From Nitrospirota bacterium (lineage in GTDB: Bacteria > Nitrospirota > Nitrospiria > SBBL01 > JAADHI01), in contig JAJDBW010000047.1 in the NCBI GenBank assembly GCA_029261155.1, forward strand, positions 62,001-126,000: a DNA stretch of 64,000 bases, given 5' to 3'. The notes under the pieces are model-generated. The model was given only the letters and a program-made list of their open reading frames with translations. It did not search any database and had not been told where the DNA came from. Shown here piece after piece: positions 34,854 through 44,851 of the stretch. How positions within the stretch are numbered: position 1 is the first letter of the stretch; the number at the start of each line of letters is the position of its first letter. The position numbers and the translations under genes are program-made.

Positions 34854-36110
34854 ATGTCCGCAAAGAAATGGGACTTGGTCATTGTCGGCGGGGGAGCCGG
34901 AGGTTTGGTGCTTGCCCTCGCTCTGGCGCAGAAAGGGCTTCAAATCGCCCTCCTCGATCAAAAATCACCACCGATCCCACCGCCCCGGGGTGAGATTCTC
35001 CAACCCAACGGCCTACGCATCCTGGATGAGCTGGGGCTATTAAATGATCTCTTGGCTGCAGATGTCCATCGTAATCGCGCCGTCCATTTTTATCGAACCT
35101 CCGGTCAGCACCTTTGTACCATCGACTACGCCCGGCTTCCCGGCCCTTATGCTTACGCCTTAATTCTGTTGCCCGAGGTTCTTCAGCGGCGATTGCTCGA
35201 GGCCTTGACCCGACATCCCAATATTCACACCTATTGGGGAGCGCGCTTCCAATCCGTTTTATGGGAGGATGATCGCGTCGTGGGCGTCGAGGCAGATCGG
35301 GGGGGCAAGCCGCTTTTGTTCCAAGCGCCGGTGGTGGTCGGGGGAGATGGCGCAGGATCGCGTGTCCGGAACGCTTTTGGAATCCGGCATCGCGCGCGCC
35401 AATATGCCGATGGCTATTTCACGACGGTTGTGGATCGGCCCCAGGGAATGAAGGAAGACTCCCGCTATTATTTGGGAAAACGGACGATCTTTGGTGCCTT
35501 TCCGGTATCGCAGAATCGAACCTATCTTTTTTACATGATTCCGCGCGTGCAGCTCGAAGCGGTCAAGGCAAGGGGCCTCGATTCGCTCAAAGACGAAATG
35601 CTTTCTCTTCATCCCGAAATCGCCAGCCTTTTTTCAAATCCGCTCAAGGCGATTTTATCCTGGGATCAGTGCGCCTTCATGCCTTGTTTTCGCGTAAACT
35701 GTGCCGCTTGGACGGTCAAGGGAGGTGCCCTTATTGGCGACGCCGCGCATGCGATGAATCCTCACGTCGCACAAGGCCGGAATGCCGCCATGGAAGATGC
35801 TATGGTTTTGGCACGGGTGCTAGGGGATTGTTATGACCGAGGCGATTTTTCACAGGAGGCTCTTTCCGCTTATGAAAGGGCACGCCGACCTGATGTCGAC
35901 CTCCTACAGGGTTTGGGCAACGAGATGACTGCGCTTTGGAACAGCGGCTTTCCACCTCTGGTTTGGGCGCGGGACCGGATATTTCGCTCGGTTCAGCGCC
36001 ATGCTTCGCTCCATGACAAAATGCTTGGCACGGTGGCGGGTCTTCATCTGCGTCCCTTAAACCTAAGTGATCGTTGGAAAGCCCTTTGCTCAACGGGAGG
36101 GAGTCGGTGA
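34854..36110 (+). CDS. FAD-dependent monooxygenase (UbiH/PHBH type)
   Basis: The 418-residue protein has a Rossmann FAD site (IVGGGAGGLVLALALAQKG), the second FAD/NADPH segment VVGGDGAGSRVRNAFG and the third, GDAAHAMNPHVAQGRNAAMEDA, as in group A flavin hydroxylases. The middle domain (180-290) shapes the substrate pocket; the substrate cannot be told. Ubiquinone-type, aromatic or polyketide substrates are all possible. It is a single gene with a good AGGGGAAGGGA ribosome site and no pathway partner beside it. Confidence 0.85.
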   Translation: MSAKKWDLVIVGGGAGGLVLALALAQKGLQIALLDQKSPPIPPPRGEILQPNGLRILDELGLLNDLLAADVHRNRAVHFYRTSGQHLCTIDYARLPGPYAYALILLPEVLQRRLLEALTRHPNIHTYWGARFQSVLWEDDRVVGVEADRGGKPLLFQAPVVVGGDGAGSRVRNAFGIRHRARQYADGYFTTVVDRPQGMKEDSRYYLGKRTIFGAFPVSQNRTYLFYMIPRVQLEAVKARGLDSLKDEMLSLHPEIASLFSNPLKAILSWDQCAFMPCFRVNCAAWTVKGGALIGDAAHAMNPHVAQGRNAAMEDAMVLARVLGDCYDRGDFSQEALSAYERARRPDVDLLQGLGNEMTALWNSGFPPLVWARDRIFRSVQRHASLHDKMLGTVAGLHLRPLNLSDRWKALCSTGGSR

Positions 36111-36152
36111 GCTTTAGGGCCGGGTCTGTTATGCCTAATTTGAATAAAATAC

Positions 36153-36161
36153 TGCTATAAT
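36153..36161 (+). promoter_or_regulatory. Extended -10 promoter for the EPS locus start
   Basis: TGCTATAAT at 36153-36161 is a perfect TGnTATAAT extended -10 element, about 120 bp before ugd. No good -35 hexamer lies at 16-18 bp spacing, which extended -10 promoters can tolerate. It would transcribe ugd and the coupled TPR gene. Confidence 0.5.
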
Positions 36162-36282
36162 GGAAGCTGAAACTGTATTCTATGTCATTGAAGCCTTATG
36201 CACCTGCAAGAAGGTATCGCATCAAAATCACAGTAAGTGGATTTTCCATGAATAATTCAATATTAGCCGTTGGGAGAGACTG

Positions 36283-37617
36283 ATGAATATTACGATTATT
36301 GGAAGCGGATATGTGGGCTTGGTTACGGGGGCCTGTTTTTCGGAACTTGGGGTGACCGTAACCTGTGTGGACAAAGAGGAAGACAAGATTGCGAAACTGC
36401 AGAAAGGCATTATCCCGATTTACGAGCCGGGCCTAGAGGAATTGGTTAAAAAAAATGCGGAGGCCGGACGGCTTTCGTTTACCACGGATTTGGGTCAGGC
36501 CATCCAGGAGTCGCTTGTGATCTTTATTGCTGTGGGGACGCCGCCAAGAGGCGACGGCTTCGCCGATCTCTCTCATGTCGAGGCGGTTGCGGAGACCATC
36601 GCCGACCAAATGAACGGCTATAAAGTCATTGTGACCAAGAGTACGGTGCCGGTTGGCACCGGGGCCAGGCTAACCAAAATTATTGGAAGTCGCCTTAAGG
36701 AGCATTTCGATTTCGACATTGTCTCGAATCCGGAGTTTTTAAGGGAAGGTTCGGCGATTGAAGACTTCATGCACCCCAACCGTGTCGTCATTGGGGCGAG
36801 AAGCCAGCAGGCGGCCGCCATTATGCGGGACCTTTACCGCCCGCTCTATCTCATCGAAACGCCCATGCTTATTACCGACATTCCGACGGCCGAGATGGTG
36901 AAATATGCCTCGAACGCCTTTTTGGCGACCAAGATTTCCTTTATCAACGAGGTCGCCAATATTTGTGAAACGCTTGGTGCCGATGTGCAGCAAGTGGCCA
37001 AAGGCATGGGGCTGGACCGCAGGATTGGCTCTAAGTTTCTGCATGCCGGACCCGGCTATGGCGGATCTTGTTTTCCCAAGGACGTTTCGGCCTTGGCGCA
37101 AATTGCCAAAAATTGCGATTACGAGTTTAGCATCATCGAGGCCGTCCTCCGGGTGAATAAAAACCAGCGTGAGCGTATGGTGGAAAAAATTAAGGCGGAA
37201 GTGGGGGATCTTCAAGGCAAGCGCTTGGCCATTTTGGGCTTATCTTTTAAGCCGAATACCGACGATATGCGCGATGCGCCTTCCATCCCGATTATTGAGG
37301 CCTTGCAGAAGCTGGGTGCCGAAATTGTGGCCTGCGATCCCGCAGCGATCGAGGAGGCGGAAAAGGTCTTGTCGAATGTGACCTATGCCGCAGATCCCTA
37401 CGAAGCCATTGAAGGGGCCGACGCGATGATCTTAATGACGGAGTGGAACCCCTATCGGAGTCTCGATTTGGACCGGATAAAAGCCGCGATGAAATCGCCG
37501 ATCGTCATCGATTTACGCAATATCTACGATCCAAAACAGATGGCGGAGATGGGTTTTCAATATGCCAGCGTTGGACGTCCAAAGCTACAAGCCCATGCGG
37601 AGGAAAAGGCAGGTTGA
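36283..37617 (+). CDS. ugd: UDP-glucose 6-dehydrogenase
   Basis: Full-length 444-residue UGD. The NAD site is IIGSGYVGLVTG, the substrate-clamp segment is KSTVPVGTG and VSNPEFLREGSAI, and catalytic C263 lies in GPGYGGSCFPKD. It oxidises UDP-glucose to UDP-glucuronate, a precursor for acidic polysaccharide. It is the first gene of the EPS locus, preceded by GGGAGA and an extended -10 promoter. Its stop overlaps the TTG start of the TPR lipoprotein gene, so the two are translationally coupled. Confidence 0.96.
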   Translation: MNITIIGSGYVGLVTGACFSELGVTVTCVDKEEDKIAKLQKGIIPIYEPGLEELVKKNAEAGRLSFTTDLGQAIQESLVIFIAVGTPPRGDGFADLSHVEAVAETIADQMNGYKVIVTKSTVPVGTGARLTKIIGSRLKEHFDFDIVSNPEFLREGSAIEDFMHPNRVVIGARSQQAAAIMRDLYRPLYLIETPMLITDIPTAEMVKYASNAFLATKISFINEVANICETLGADVQQVAKGMGLDRRIGSKFLHAGPGYGGSCFPKDVSALAQIAKNCDYEFSIIEAVLRVNKNQRERMVEKIKAEVGDLQGKRLAILGLSFKPNTDDMRDAPSIPIIEALQKLGAEIVACDPAAIEEAEKVLSNVTYAADPYEAIEGADAMILMTEWNPYRSLDLDRIKAAMKSPIVIDLRNIYDPKQMAEMGFQYASVGRPKLQAHAEEKAG

Positions 37618-39911
37618 GGCCTCGGAATCATCCGAATTCGTTTTATGTGTGTTTCTTCATCGTCTGGATGTGTGGACTGGCGATGACCTCCTGTACTTCC
37701 GCCGAGCAAAAGAAAAAAGATCATTTTGAACGCGGTCTCGATTATGCCGCTCAAGAACAACTTGAAGAGGCGATGATCGCGTTTCGCAATGTCATTCAGC
37801 TTGCCCCGGACGACGCCGATGCCAAGTATCAACTTGGCTTGATCTACATCAAGAAAGGAGGCATGGCGAATTTGAACAACGCCTTCAAGCTTTTGAGCGA
37901 GGCTGTGGAGGTGAAGCCAGCGCTCTTGGATGCCCAATTAAAGCTTGGGGCTTTTCATCTTTTGTCGGACGATTTGAAGGCCGCGCGTGAAAAAGTCGAT
38001 CTTGTCTTGAAGAAAGAACCTCAAAACAGCGAGGCCTACTTGATGAAGGCGAGAATCCATATGAAAAAAGGACGATTCGATGCGGCGGAAGAAGCCTACA
38101 AGAGGGTCTTATCGATTGATCCGAAAAGCATTCCGGTTTATCGGGAGCTGGCGGCGGCCTATTTAAGGGAAAAAAATCCCGAGGCCGCCGAGGCCATCCT
38201 CAAGCAGGGGCTTGCCGTTGACAGGGCTTCCGTGGTCTCTCACATCGCGCTTGCCCAGTTTTACCAAGTCAGCCAAAATGCCGCCGAGGCGGAAATTTAT
38301 TACAAAAAAGCGCTTTCTTTATCCCCGAAGGACAAAGGGCTTTATTTTGCGCTGGCCAATTTTTATTTGGCCGATCATCGGCCCGAAGCGGCGAAGGCAA
38401 GCCTTGTAGAGGCGAGCGGGATCGATCCAGACGATCCGGATCCTTATCTTGCTTTGGGAGATTACTCCGAAAAACAGGGTGATGCGAAAGAAGCGGAAGC
38501 CTACTTTATTAAGGCGCAGGGGCTGGAACCGGGTGGCATGGTCAGCCGCAAGCGCCTGGTGAGCCTGTACCTAAAACGCGGAGACATTGCATCGGGCCGT
38601 TCGGAGATCGATCAGATTCTTCAGGTCGATCCAAAAGACCAAGATGGCCTTTATTTGAAGGGCCGTCTTTTTCTCCTCGAACGCAAAGGCCGCGAGGCGG
38701 GCGATCTGTTCCGCCAGCTACTCCAGGCGAATCCGCTTTATCCGGAGGCGCGACATGCCTTGGGTTTGGCCTTCCTTTTGGAAGGCGATGTCCAGCAGGC
38801 CAAGGCGGCATTTTCTGAGGCTGTTGAAAGACGACCGGCAGATCTACCTTCCAGACTGGCCCTCGCAAAACTTCATTTAAAATCTGGTGCTTACGACTTG
38901 GCCATGGAGGCTGTCGAAGAGGTGGTCAAACAAGACAACACGAACCCTGAGGCTTATATTGTCCGAGGCGATACGGCCATGGGTTTGCGTGATGCCGCCA
39001 AAGCCGAGGAAAGTTATCAAAAGGCGCGCGTCTTGTCCCCGAAAGACCCTATCGCTTATTTCCGCTTAGGGTTCCTGCGTCGGGCCGAAAAAAAAGAAGC
39101 GCTTGCGATAGGCCGATTTGAAGAAGCGCTCTCCTTGAATCCCAAGGCGATTGAGGCCTTGGCGCAAATTGTGTCAATCAGGATCGCCCAAAACGATATC
39201 GACGGGGCGATCAAGCGTGTGGCTTCCCAAATCGCGCTAGTCCCCCAGCAAGGTGTCTATTATCGGCTTCGGGCTGGCTTGTACGCGGCTAAAAAAGAAG
39301 CCGTGCGGGCGGAAGCCGATTATAAAAAGGCCATCGAACTCGATCCCAACGATTTGGCGGCTTATCTCGACTTCGGTCAATTTTATGGCCGTGAGAAAAA
39401 ATACACACAGGCCTTGAAAGAATTAAACGAAGCCCTTAAAGTCAACCCAAAGGCCGTTCAGGTCTATATGTTGCGCGGCGTCATTTACGAGGCACAAGCA
39501 GATGTCGAAAGTGCACGGGCTGATTATGAAAAGGCCCTGGAGATTGATCCCCAGTTTGGACCCGTGGCAAACAACTTGGCTTGGATTTATGCGGAACATG
39601 GCGGAAATATCGACAAGGCGCTTGATTTAGCACGTTTGGCCAAAGAAAAATTCCCTGATAATCCAGCGGTTTCCGATACTTTGGGCTGGATTTACTATAA
39701 GAAGAATGTGTTTTTAAAGGCAGTGGCATTATTGAAAGAAAGTGCCGAAAAGCTCCCGGACAATCCTGTGGTGCGCTATCATCTCGGCATGGCTTACGCG
39801 AAAGAAGGGAGCAAGGCCTTGGCGACGAAAGAATTAAAGGCGGCCCTGGATTTAAATGACCGCTTTCCAGGCGCAGAGATCGCCAAGAAGACCTTGGAAT
39901 CAATATCATAG
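37614..39911 (+). CDS. TPR-repeat lipoprotein of exosortase-type EPS locus (PrsT-like)
   Basis: TTG at 37614 is chosen because it yields a basic start and a lipoprotein signal ending AMTSC; it overlaps the ugd stop (TTGA). The longer frame to 37443 is a ugd shadow. The 765-residue product is nearly all tetratricopeptide repeats of about 34 residues, with recurring A-x-A-Y/F, ALSLNPK and ALEIDPQ motifs from residue 30 to the end. Similar long TPR lipoproteins accompany XrtA-type EPS loci and are thought to scaffold export or secretion. The order ugd-TPR is at the front of the locus. Confidence 0.85.
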   Translation: MRPRNHPNSFYVCFFIVWMCGLAMTSCTSAEQKKKDHFERGLDYAAQEQLEEAMIAFRNVIQLAPDDADAKYQLGLIYIKKGGMANLNNAFKLLSEAVEVKPALLDAQLKLGAFHLLSDDLKAAREKVDLVLKKEPQNSEAYLMKARIHMKKGRFDAAEEAYKRVLSIDPKSIPVYRELAAAYLREKNPEAAEAILKQGLAVDRASVVSHIALAQFYQVSQNAAEAEIYYKKALSLSPKDKGLYFALANFYLADHRPEAAKASLVEASGIDPDDPDPYLALGDYSEKQGDAKEAEAYFIKAQGLEPGGMVSRKRLVSLYLKRGDIASGRSEIDQILQVDPKDQDGLYLKGRLFLLERKGREAGDLFRQLLQANPLYPEARHALGLAFLLEGDVQQAKAAFSEAVERRPADLPSRLALAKLHLKSGAYDLAMEAVEEVVKQDNTNPEAYIVRGDTAMGLRDAAKAEESYQKARVLSPKDPIAYFRLGFLRRAEKKEALAIGRFEEALSLNPKAIEALAQIVSIRIAQNDIDGAIKRVASQIALVPQQGVYYRLRAGLYAAKKEAVRAEADYKKAIELDPNDLAAYLDFGQFYGREKKYTQALKELNEALKVNPKAVQVYMLRGVIYEAQADVESARADYEKALEIDPQFGPVANNLAWIYAEHGGNIDKALDLARLAKEKFPDNPAVSDTLGWIYYKKNVFLKAVALLKESAEKLPDNPVVRYHLGMAYAKEGSKALATKELKAALDLNDRFPGAEIAKKTLESIS

Positions 39912-40041
39912 AGGCAGTTTAGGTCTTTGGGCCGACAAGGTCCAAGCCTGATTGGCTCTTTATGCTATTTCATGTTTCTTTCAATCCACAGGAGTGTTCA
40001 AGGCTGAAGCCTTTCCTCGCAAGATTGAGGAGTATATCGAA

Positions 40042-41349
40042 TTGAACGAACAGCAGCTTTTACGAAAAAATCGCCTCATTGAAAAACTCCAAGGGCTCAA
40101 CGTCCCTAAATTGGGTGTCGATGGATTTTTTCAGAAGGTCTTCATTCTTCTCCAAGAAGAAATCGATATTCAGATGAGCTGGTATTTTCCCGTTGAGTCC
40201 ACGTCGTTACAGAGAACTGTCTGCAGCTTGCATATGGCTCGCACCGACTCGCCACAGATAGAAGCAGAGCGGATTCTCCTGGATGATCGCTTGTTTCCAA
40301 GCGTTCAGAACCTGCTCAAGGCCGATGGCAATGCAATTCGGGGCGAAGCCTGGTGGACAGCTTCACAGCTTATGCGACACCCAATGTACTGGAAGCGCCT
40401 CAAGCCAAACGACCTTTTTTTCTCCTTTATTTCTCTGCTTATAGATGACCAAAGACGATGCATTGGCTATCTCGTGCTTTGGAAGACGAAGAATGCGGGC
40501 CATTTTAGCGACCGTGATTTTTCCTTATTGTCGGATCTCTCTCCTGTTATTGGCGGTCTCTTGCAGAATTTGTCTAATGGCGCGAAGATCCCGGAGAAAA
40601 AAAAGGAGCCGACTAAAGCGCCTGCACGCTTGCTCAATCCCATCCAGCAGATATCCGGGATTGACGATGAGGAACTCTACTCCTTAATTCGAAGACGCGC
40701 CCAGCCGGGTGTTTTGATTTTGAGTGAAGCAGGGAAAGTGGTGTATTCCAATCAAAATGCCCGAAATTTTCTAGAAAAAATGGTTGCAAAACCGATCTTG
40801 CCGAATCCCTCGGCCCCAAAAGAGACAAAACAGTCGGAGCAGGAAGAAGCGGAAAGGGTTCAAAAGCAAATGCCTAAGGATGAGCCTGGCCTATCCTTGC
40901 CTGATATTGTCCATGAACTTTATGACCATTTTGTTAAATCGCTCATTCGGCTGGACGAAAATAAAGATAAGGAAAATCAATCATTTAATTTGGAAAAACC
41001 GACGGTAAATCGAATTTGTATCCATGGGGGAATGGTTTATCTGCTTCGGGCTTTGCAACTTTATCAACATGAAGCAGGGGGTCCCCGTGCCGAAATTATG
41101 ATCTTAGTCGAACGGGTTTCAGAAGGAGTACGCGTAGATCAAATTGGAGAGACCACGAAGCTGACACCCAGAGAAAGTGAAGTGGTCCAACTCTTATTGG
41201 AAGGAAAAACGAACAAAGAGGTCGCCGTTTGTATTGAAATTGGAGAATATACGGTAAAAGACCATATTAAGCGGATTATGAAAAAACTTGAAGTCACCAC
41301 TCGAGCCGGTATTGTCGCCAAAGTACTTCAGTCTCATTTTCCTGCGTAA
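40042..41349 (+). CDS. LuxR-family transcriptional regulator of the EPS locus (EpsA-like)
   Basis: TTG at 40042 has GAGGAG nine bases upstream; a TTG at 39952 is possible but has no such site. The 435-residue protein has a long N-terminal region with a GAF-like portion (about 20-190), a PAS-like stretch (PGVLILSEAGKVVYSNQNARNFL) and a C-terminal LuxR/GerE helix-turn-helix (LTPRESEVVQLLLEGKTNKEVA, then YTVKDHIKRIMKKLEV). It probably senses a small molecule or cell state and switches the EPS genes. It lies between the ugd-TPR pair and the export genes. Confidence 0.85.
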   Translation: MNEQQLLRKNRLIEKLQGLNVPKLGVDGFFQKVFILLQEEIDIQMSWYFPVESTSLQRTVCSLHMARTDSPQIEAERILLDDRLFPSVQNLLKADGNAIRGEAWWTASQLMRHPMYWKRLKPNDLFFSFISLLIDDQRRCIGYLVLWKTKNAGHFSDRDFSLLSDLSPVIGGLLQNLSNGAKIPEKKKEPTKAPARLLNPIQQISGIDDEELYSLIRRRAQPGVLILSEAGKVVYSNQNARNFLEKMVAKPILPNPSAPKETKQSEQEEAERVQKQMPKDEPGLSLPDIVHELYDHFVKSLIRLDENKDKENQSFNLEKPTVNRICIHGGMVYLLRALQLYQHEAGGPRAEIMILVERVSEGVRVDQIGETTKLTPRESEVVQLLLEGKTNKEVAVCIEIGEYTVKDHIKRIMKKLEVTTRAGIVAKVLQSHFPA

Positions 41350-41677
41350 ACACATCCCCCTCCTTTGAGGGGCTTGACCTTTTGGGCTCTCATCACCTAC
41401 AGTTAAACAGCTCTTGTTGACGAAGATTTAATCATCCTCCTGGAAATTTACCCTTGGCGGATATTTAAATGATTCAATTTCCATATAATTTAATCGTGAT
41501 GTCCTATTGAAAAGGAAGGCTCCCTTACAATATTTTAGGGTGAAACACAGAGCCAGGTGCCAAAATCTCGAATTAGACCTGCCAATGAAAAAATTCTTGT
41601 AGTAGAAATAGATCGTCGAGATTTTTTGGAAGAAAGGGGTTTGTGTGCAAAGGGATACACTAAAAAGAGGTGATGTT
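41350..41677. other. 328-bp intergenic region before the EPS export genes
   Basis: The left end holds a terminator-like hairpin (listed separately). The rest is AT-rich and is the expected promoter region for the export lipoprotein gene and those after it, possibly the target of the LuxR regulator. No confident -35/-10 or sigma-54 (TGGC-N8-TTGC) element was recognised. Confidence 0.4.
41357..41372 (+). terminator. Hairpin after luxR-type gene
   Basis: CCCCTC (41357-41362) and GAGGGG (41367-41372) form a strong 6-bp stem with a 4-nt loop, 8 bp after the stop codon. The following bases hold only a short T-run (CTTGACCTTTT), so termination may be partial. Confidence 0.5.
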
Positions 41678-42361
41678 ATGGGGACAAAAAAAATGTTGTG
41701 GATCGGCCCTCTCGCCGTTCTTGCGATCACCTTTTTTATGAGTGCCTGTGGCATGGTTCAAGTCATTCCAAAATCGGATGACGGTAAATTTCGTTCTCAA
41801 AATTCTACTTCAAGTAAAGGGCGGATGGTCGCATCGATTTCGCCTTCTGTGCTGCCTGGATCAAGCGATCCAAATGCGACAGATTATATATTGGGAGAAG
41901 AAGACCATATCGAGATTCTTGTGTGGAAGAATGAAGAGCTTTCTCGGACCGTCTTTATACGGCCTGATGGCAAGATCTCCCTTCCTTTAATTGGAGATGT
42001 GCAAGCTGCTGGCCTGACGCCAAACGAGTTGAAGGATTCCATTAAGGTCCTCCTCAGAAGGTTTAAAAAGACGCCGGAGGTCTCCGTCATTGTCAGGGAG
42101 ATTAACAGCCTCACAGTTTTTCTAATCGGAGAAATTCTGCGGCCCGGAAAAATACAGCTTCGTAGCGAAACCACACTTCTCCAGGCGATTACCTTGGCCG
42201 GGGGCTTTTCAGAATTCGCCAACAGGAAAAAAATTGTCCTTTTAAGGAAGGAAAATGGGATCGATAAAAGGATTACCATCAATTACAACGATATATTGAG
42301 TGGGAGAAATTCGGAGGCCAACGTTGTTTTAAAGCGTGGCGATACGATCCTGGTCCCTTGA
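41678..42361 (+). CDS. Polysaccharide export outer-membrane lipoprotein (Wza-like, XrtA-type)
   Basis: ATG at 41678 has AGAGGTGAT just upstream and gives a lipoprotein signal ending FFMSAC. The 227-residue protein carries the poly_export domain: YILGEEDHIEILVWKNEELSRTVFIRPDGKISLPLIGDVQAAGLT, with SVIVREINSLTVFLIGEILRPG forming the following SLBB domain. It is shorter than E. coli Wza and of the size found in exosortase-associated EPS loci. It should form or gate the outer-membrane export channel. Confidence 0.9.
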   Translation: MGTKKMLWIGPLAVLAITFFMSACGMVQVIPKSDDGKFRSQNSTSSKGRMVASISPSVLPGSSDPNATDYILGEEDHIEILVWKNEELSRTVFIRPDGKISLPLIGDVQAAGLTPNELKDSIKVLLRRFKKTPEVSVIVREINSLTVFLIGEILRPGKIQLRSETTLLQAITLAGGFSEFANRKKIVLLRKENGIDKRITINYNDILSGRNSEANVVLKRGDTILVP

Positions 42362-42413
42362 TCCCTTTTTTCAATAAAATGTATACGACCTTTTACGAGA
42401 AACGAGCATATTG

Positions 42414-43991
42414 ATGAATGGCGCGGTAAAAAAAACGGATTACCAAGAAATCGTTTATGCTTATCTGGCGATTGCCTGGCGACGAAAATTGTGGATCGTT
42501 CTTCCCGTAATCCTGGGAACAGCGGTTTCGTTTTATTTGATAAAGACCCTTCCAAAAATCTATCAATCGAGCACCTTGATCTTAGTGGAAGGTCAAAAGG
42601 TTCCCCAAAAAATCGTAGAAGCCGCGGTAACGGGCACGGCTGAAGACCGACTCTCGACGATTAAGCAGCAGGTTTTAAGCCGCTCATTTTTACATCGGAT
42701 TATTGAAAAGTTTAATTTGTACGAGAAGGCCTCCGCCGGAAAAAAAATGAGCCAAGGGGCTAAAATAAATCGAATTCGAGAAGATATTGAAGTCGAGACA
42801 AGGGGCCGCAGGCGACTCGAGAGTTTCTCTATTTCTTTTAAAGGAGAAAACCCCGAAACGGTGATGAACGTGACGAATGAGTTGGCCTCCCTCGTCATGG
42901 AAGAAAATTTAAAAATTCGGGAAGAATTCGTCGAAGGCGCGATTGTCTTTCTCGACGTGGAGTTGGATAATTTAAAGGCAGAATTAGAGCGCCAGGAATC
43001 TCGAATTGGTGAGTATAAACGGACGCATTTAGGTGAACTGCCTGAGCAGCTCGATTCGAACCTCAGGGCGCTGGATCGATATCAGGCCAATTTGGATTCG
43101 ATCCACATGGCGAAGAAAGCAGCTCAAGATCGGATCGTTGATTTAGAAAGAATGCGTGATTCGGCAATGCGTAAAGACCGTGAGTCGGATTTTAGCGGAG
43201 CTCCGGAAGTGCTTGCTCCCTCTGCCCTAAAACAGCAGTTGGAGCATCGAAGACAGGAGCTCACCGATCTTCTGACCGAATACAGTGAAGACTATCCCGA
43301 TGTTCTCATTATGAAACGAAATATTCTCTTGCTCGAAAACAAGATCTCTAATAATAAGACCGAAGAGCGTCCCTCTTCCAAGAACGAAGCCCCCAGTCCT
43401 TCGGTTGTTGATGATGAGTCCCAAGAGGTTATCACCCTGCGCCAGCAGATTGTAAAAATGAGCGAAGAGATCAACTTTTTGGTAAAAAAAGAGAAAGAGA
43501 TCCGCGCTCAAATTCAGCTTTATGAAGTACGTGTCGAAAACACGCCGAAGCGCGAACAAGAAATGATTATCTTAAGGCGGGACTACGATAATATTGCAGG
43601 AAACTACCAAGCGCTGTTGAATAAAAAATTAAATGCCAAAATCTCGGAGAACCTCGAAAAGAGACAGAAAGGGGAGCAGTTCCGGATCATCGATTCTGCA
43701 AACTTTCCTGAGAAGCCAATTTCGCCAAATACCTTGTTCATTGCCCTTTTAGGGGTTTTGGGCGGCTTTGGCTTCGGGCTGGTGATGGTTTTCATTCGTG
43801 AGCAACTCGACAATTCCATCCGTCACCCCGAAGAGGTTGAAAGAATTACCTCGATGCTCGTCCTCGCTGAAATCCCTGATTTTTCGGATGAGATGAAAAA
43901 GCGTGAGAAGCATCTAAAGCAAAAAGTGGTCGACCTTGAGCAGTTTGCTGGCCGGAAAAAACAGCTTCAACGCAAAGGATTAAAGGGATGA
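42414..43991 (+). CDS. Polysaccharide chain-length determinant (Wzz/GumC-like, XrtA-type)
   Basis: The product of about 525 residues has an N-terminal helix (WIVLPVILGTAVSFYLIKTLP), a Wzz domain with YQSSTLILVEG, a long periplasmic coiled coil (about 180-420, broken by PSSKNEAPSPS) and a second helix near 445-465 followed by RHPEEVERI. No ATPase domain is fused; the cognate kinase is the next gene (ATGA overlap). It sets chain length and works with the autokinase. ATG at 42414 is preferred to the adjacent TTG. Confidence 0.92.
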   Translation: MNGAVKKTDYQEIVYAYLAIAWRRKLWIVLPVILGTAVSFYLIKTLPKIYQSSTLILVEGQKVPQKIVEAAVTGTAEDRLSTIKQQVLSRSFLHRIIEKFNLYEKASAGKKMSQGAKINRIREDIEVETRGRRRLESFSISFKGENPETVMNVTNELASLVMEENLKIREEFVEGAIVFLDVELDNLKAELERQESRIGEYKRTHLGELPEQLDSNLRALDRYQANLDSIHMAKKAAQDRIVDLERMRDSAMRKDRESDFSGAPEVLAPSALKQQLEHRRQELTDLLTEYSEDYPDVLIMKRNILLLENKISNNKTEERPSSKNEAPSPSVVDDESQEVITLRQQIVKMSEEINFLVKKEKEIRAQIQLYEVRVENTPKREQEMIILRRDYDNIAGNYQALLNKKLNAKISENLEKRQKGEQFRIIDSANFPEKPISPNTLFIALLGVLGGFGFGLVMVFIREQLDNSIRHPEEVERITSMLVLAEIPDFSDEMKKREKHLKQKVVDLEQFAGRKKQLQRKGLKG

Positions 43992-44707
43992 CAAACCTAA
44001 GTACAGAAAGCGCGGTTTGCGATAAAAATATCGTCGTATTGGATGAGATGGACACACTCCTTACGGATCGCTACCGCCTCTTGTTTGCGAAGTTGGACCT
44101 GGTCAGCCGAAAAGAACAAAAGAAAGTAATCGCAGTAACCAGCGCGCTAAAAGGAGAAGGAAAGACAACCACCACATCCAATTTGGCCATTGTCTCCGCC
44201 CGGGATTTCGGGAAGCGCGTTTTGCTGATCGATGGCGATTTTAAAAACCCTTCCATTTCCAAGGCATTTGGTTTGTCTCGAATGCCTGGGTTAACCAACG
44301 TGGTCTCGGAGGAATATTCTCTCGAAGGCGTGCTTAGAAATGGACCTGTTGAGGGATTAAGTATTCTGACCATGGGGGGGCGATCGCCAAAAGACGCGGA
44401 CGACAGCATTCGAAAAGATGAAGGACATATATGGACCGGTCATGGGATTAAGGCTGTATTAAACCAAGTACGGGAATCTTACGACTATATCTGGATCGAT
44501 GCGCCCCCGATCTTACCCCTCTTCGATATGAGCGTCATTTCTGAAACCGTAGATGGTATTTTGATTGTGATTCGAACAGGAGAGACCTCTGAGGCCGTCT
44601 TAACCCAAGCAGTCAAGTCGCTCAACTCCGACAAGGTGATCGGGAGCGTCCTGAATCGATCTAAGAAAAACTGGGGCTCCCGATATTACGATTATGGGTA
44701 TTACTAA
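43988..44707 (+). CDS. Tyrosine autokinase of EPS locus (CpsD/BY-kinase type)
   Basis: The 239-residue cytoplasmic ATPase has Walker A SALKGEGKTTT, Walker A' LLIDGDFKNP and Walker B IDAPPILPLFD, as in bacterial tyrosine kinases. The C-terminus ends in a tyrosine cluster (RYYDYGYY), the autophosphorylation sites. It overlaps the chain-length gene by four bases (ATGA), so the pair works as a split BY-kinase. Phosphorylation cycles control chain length and export. Confidence 0.93.
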   Translation: MTNLSTESAVCDKNIVVLDEMDTLLTDRYRLLFAKLDLVSRKEQKKVIAVTSALKGEGKTTTTSNLAIVSARDFGKRVLLIDGDFKNPSISKAFGLSRMPGLTNVVSEEYSLEGVLRNGPVEGLSILTMGGRSPKDADDSIRKDEGHIWTGHGIKAVLNQVRESYDYIWIDAPPILPLFDMSVISETVDGILIVIRTGETSEAVLTQAVKSLNSDKVIGSVLNRSKKNWGSRYYDYGYY

Positions 44708-44851
44708 GCGTTCGTTCATTATTTAATGGGGAAGACCGAATTCGGCGAATTAGGCAAGGCCTTGATTCAAGACGCCTAGTAAATTGTCCGAGCTGTTTTC
44801 TTAAAGAACGTCACCTTTACTCTCGTTTTATAAATAGAATACAATTATATT

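Noticed and set aside
41645-43991. Fused Wzc-type kinase reading for the chain-length gene
   Set aside because: The chain-length protein ends before any Walker motif; the kinase is a separate gene overlapping by four bases.
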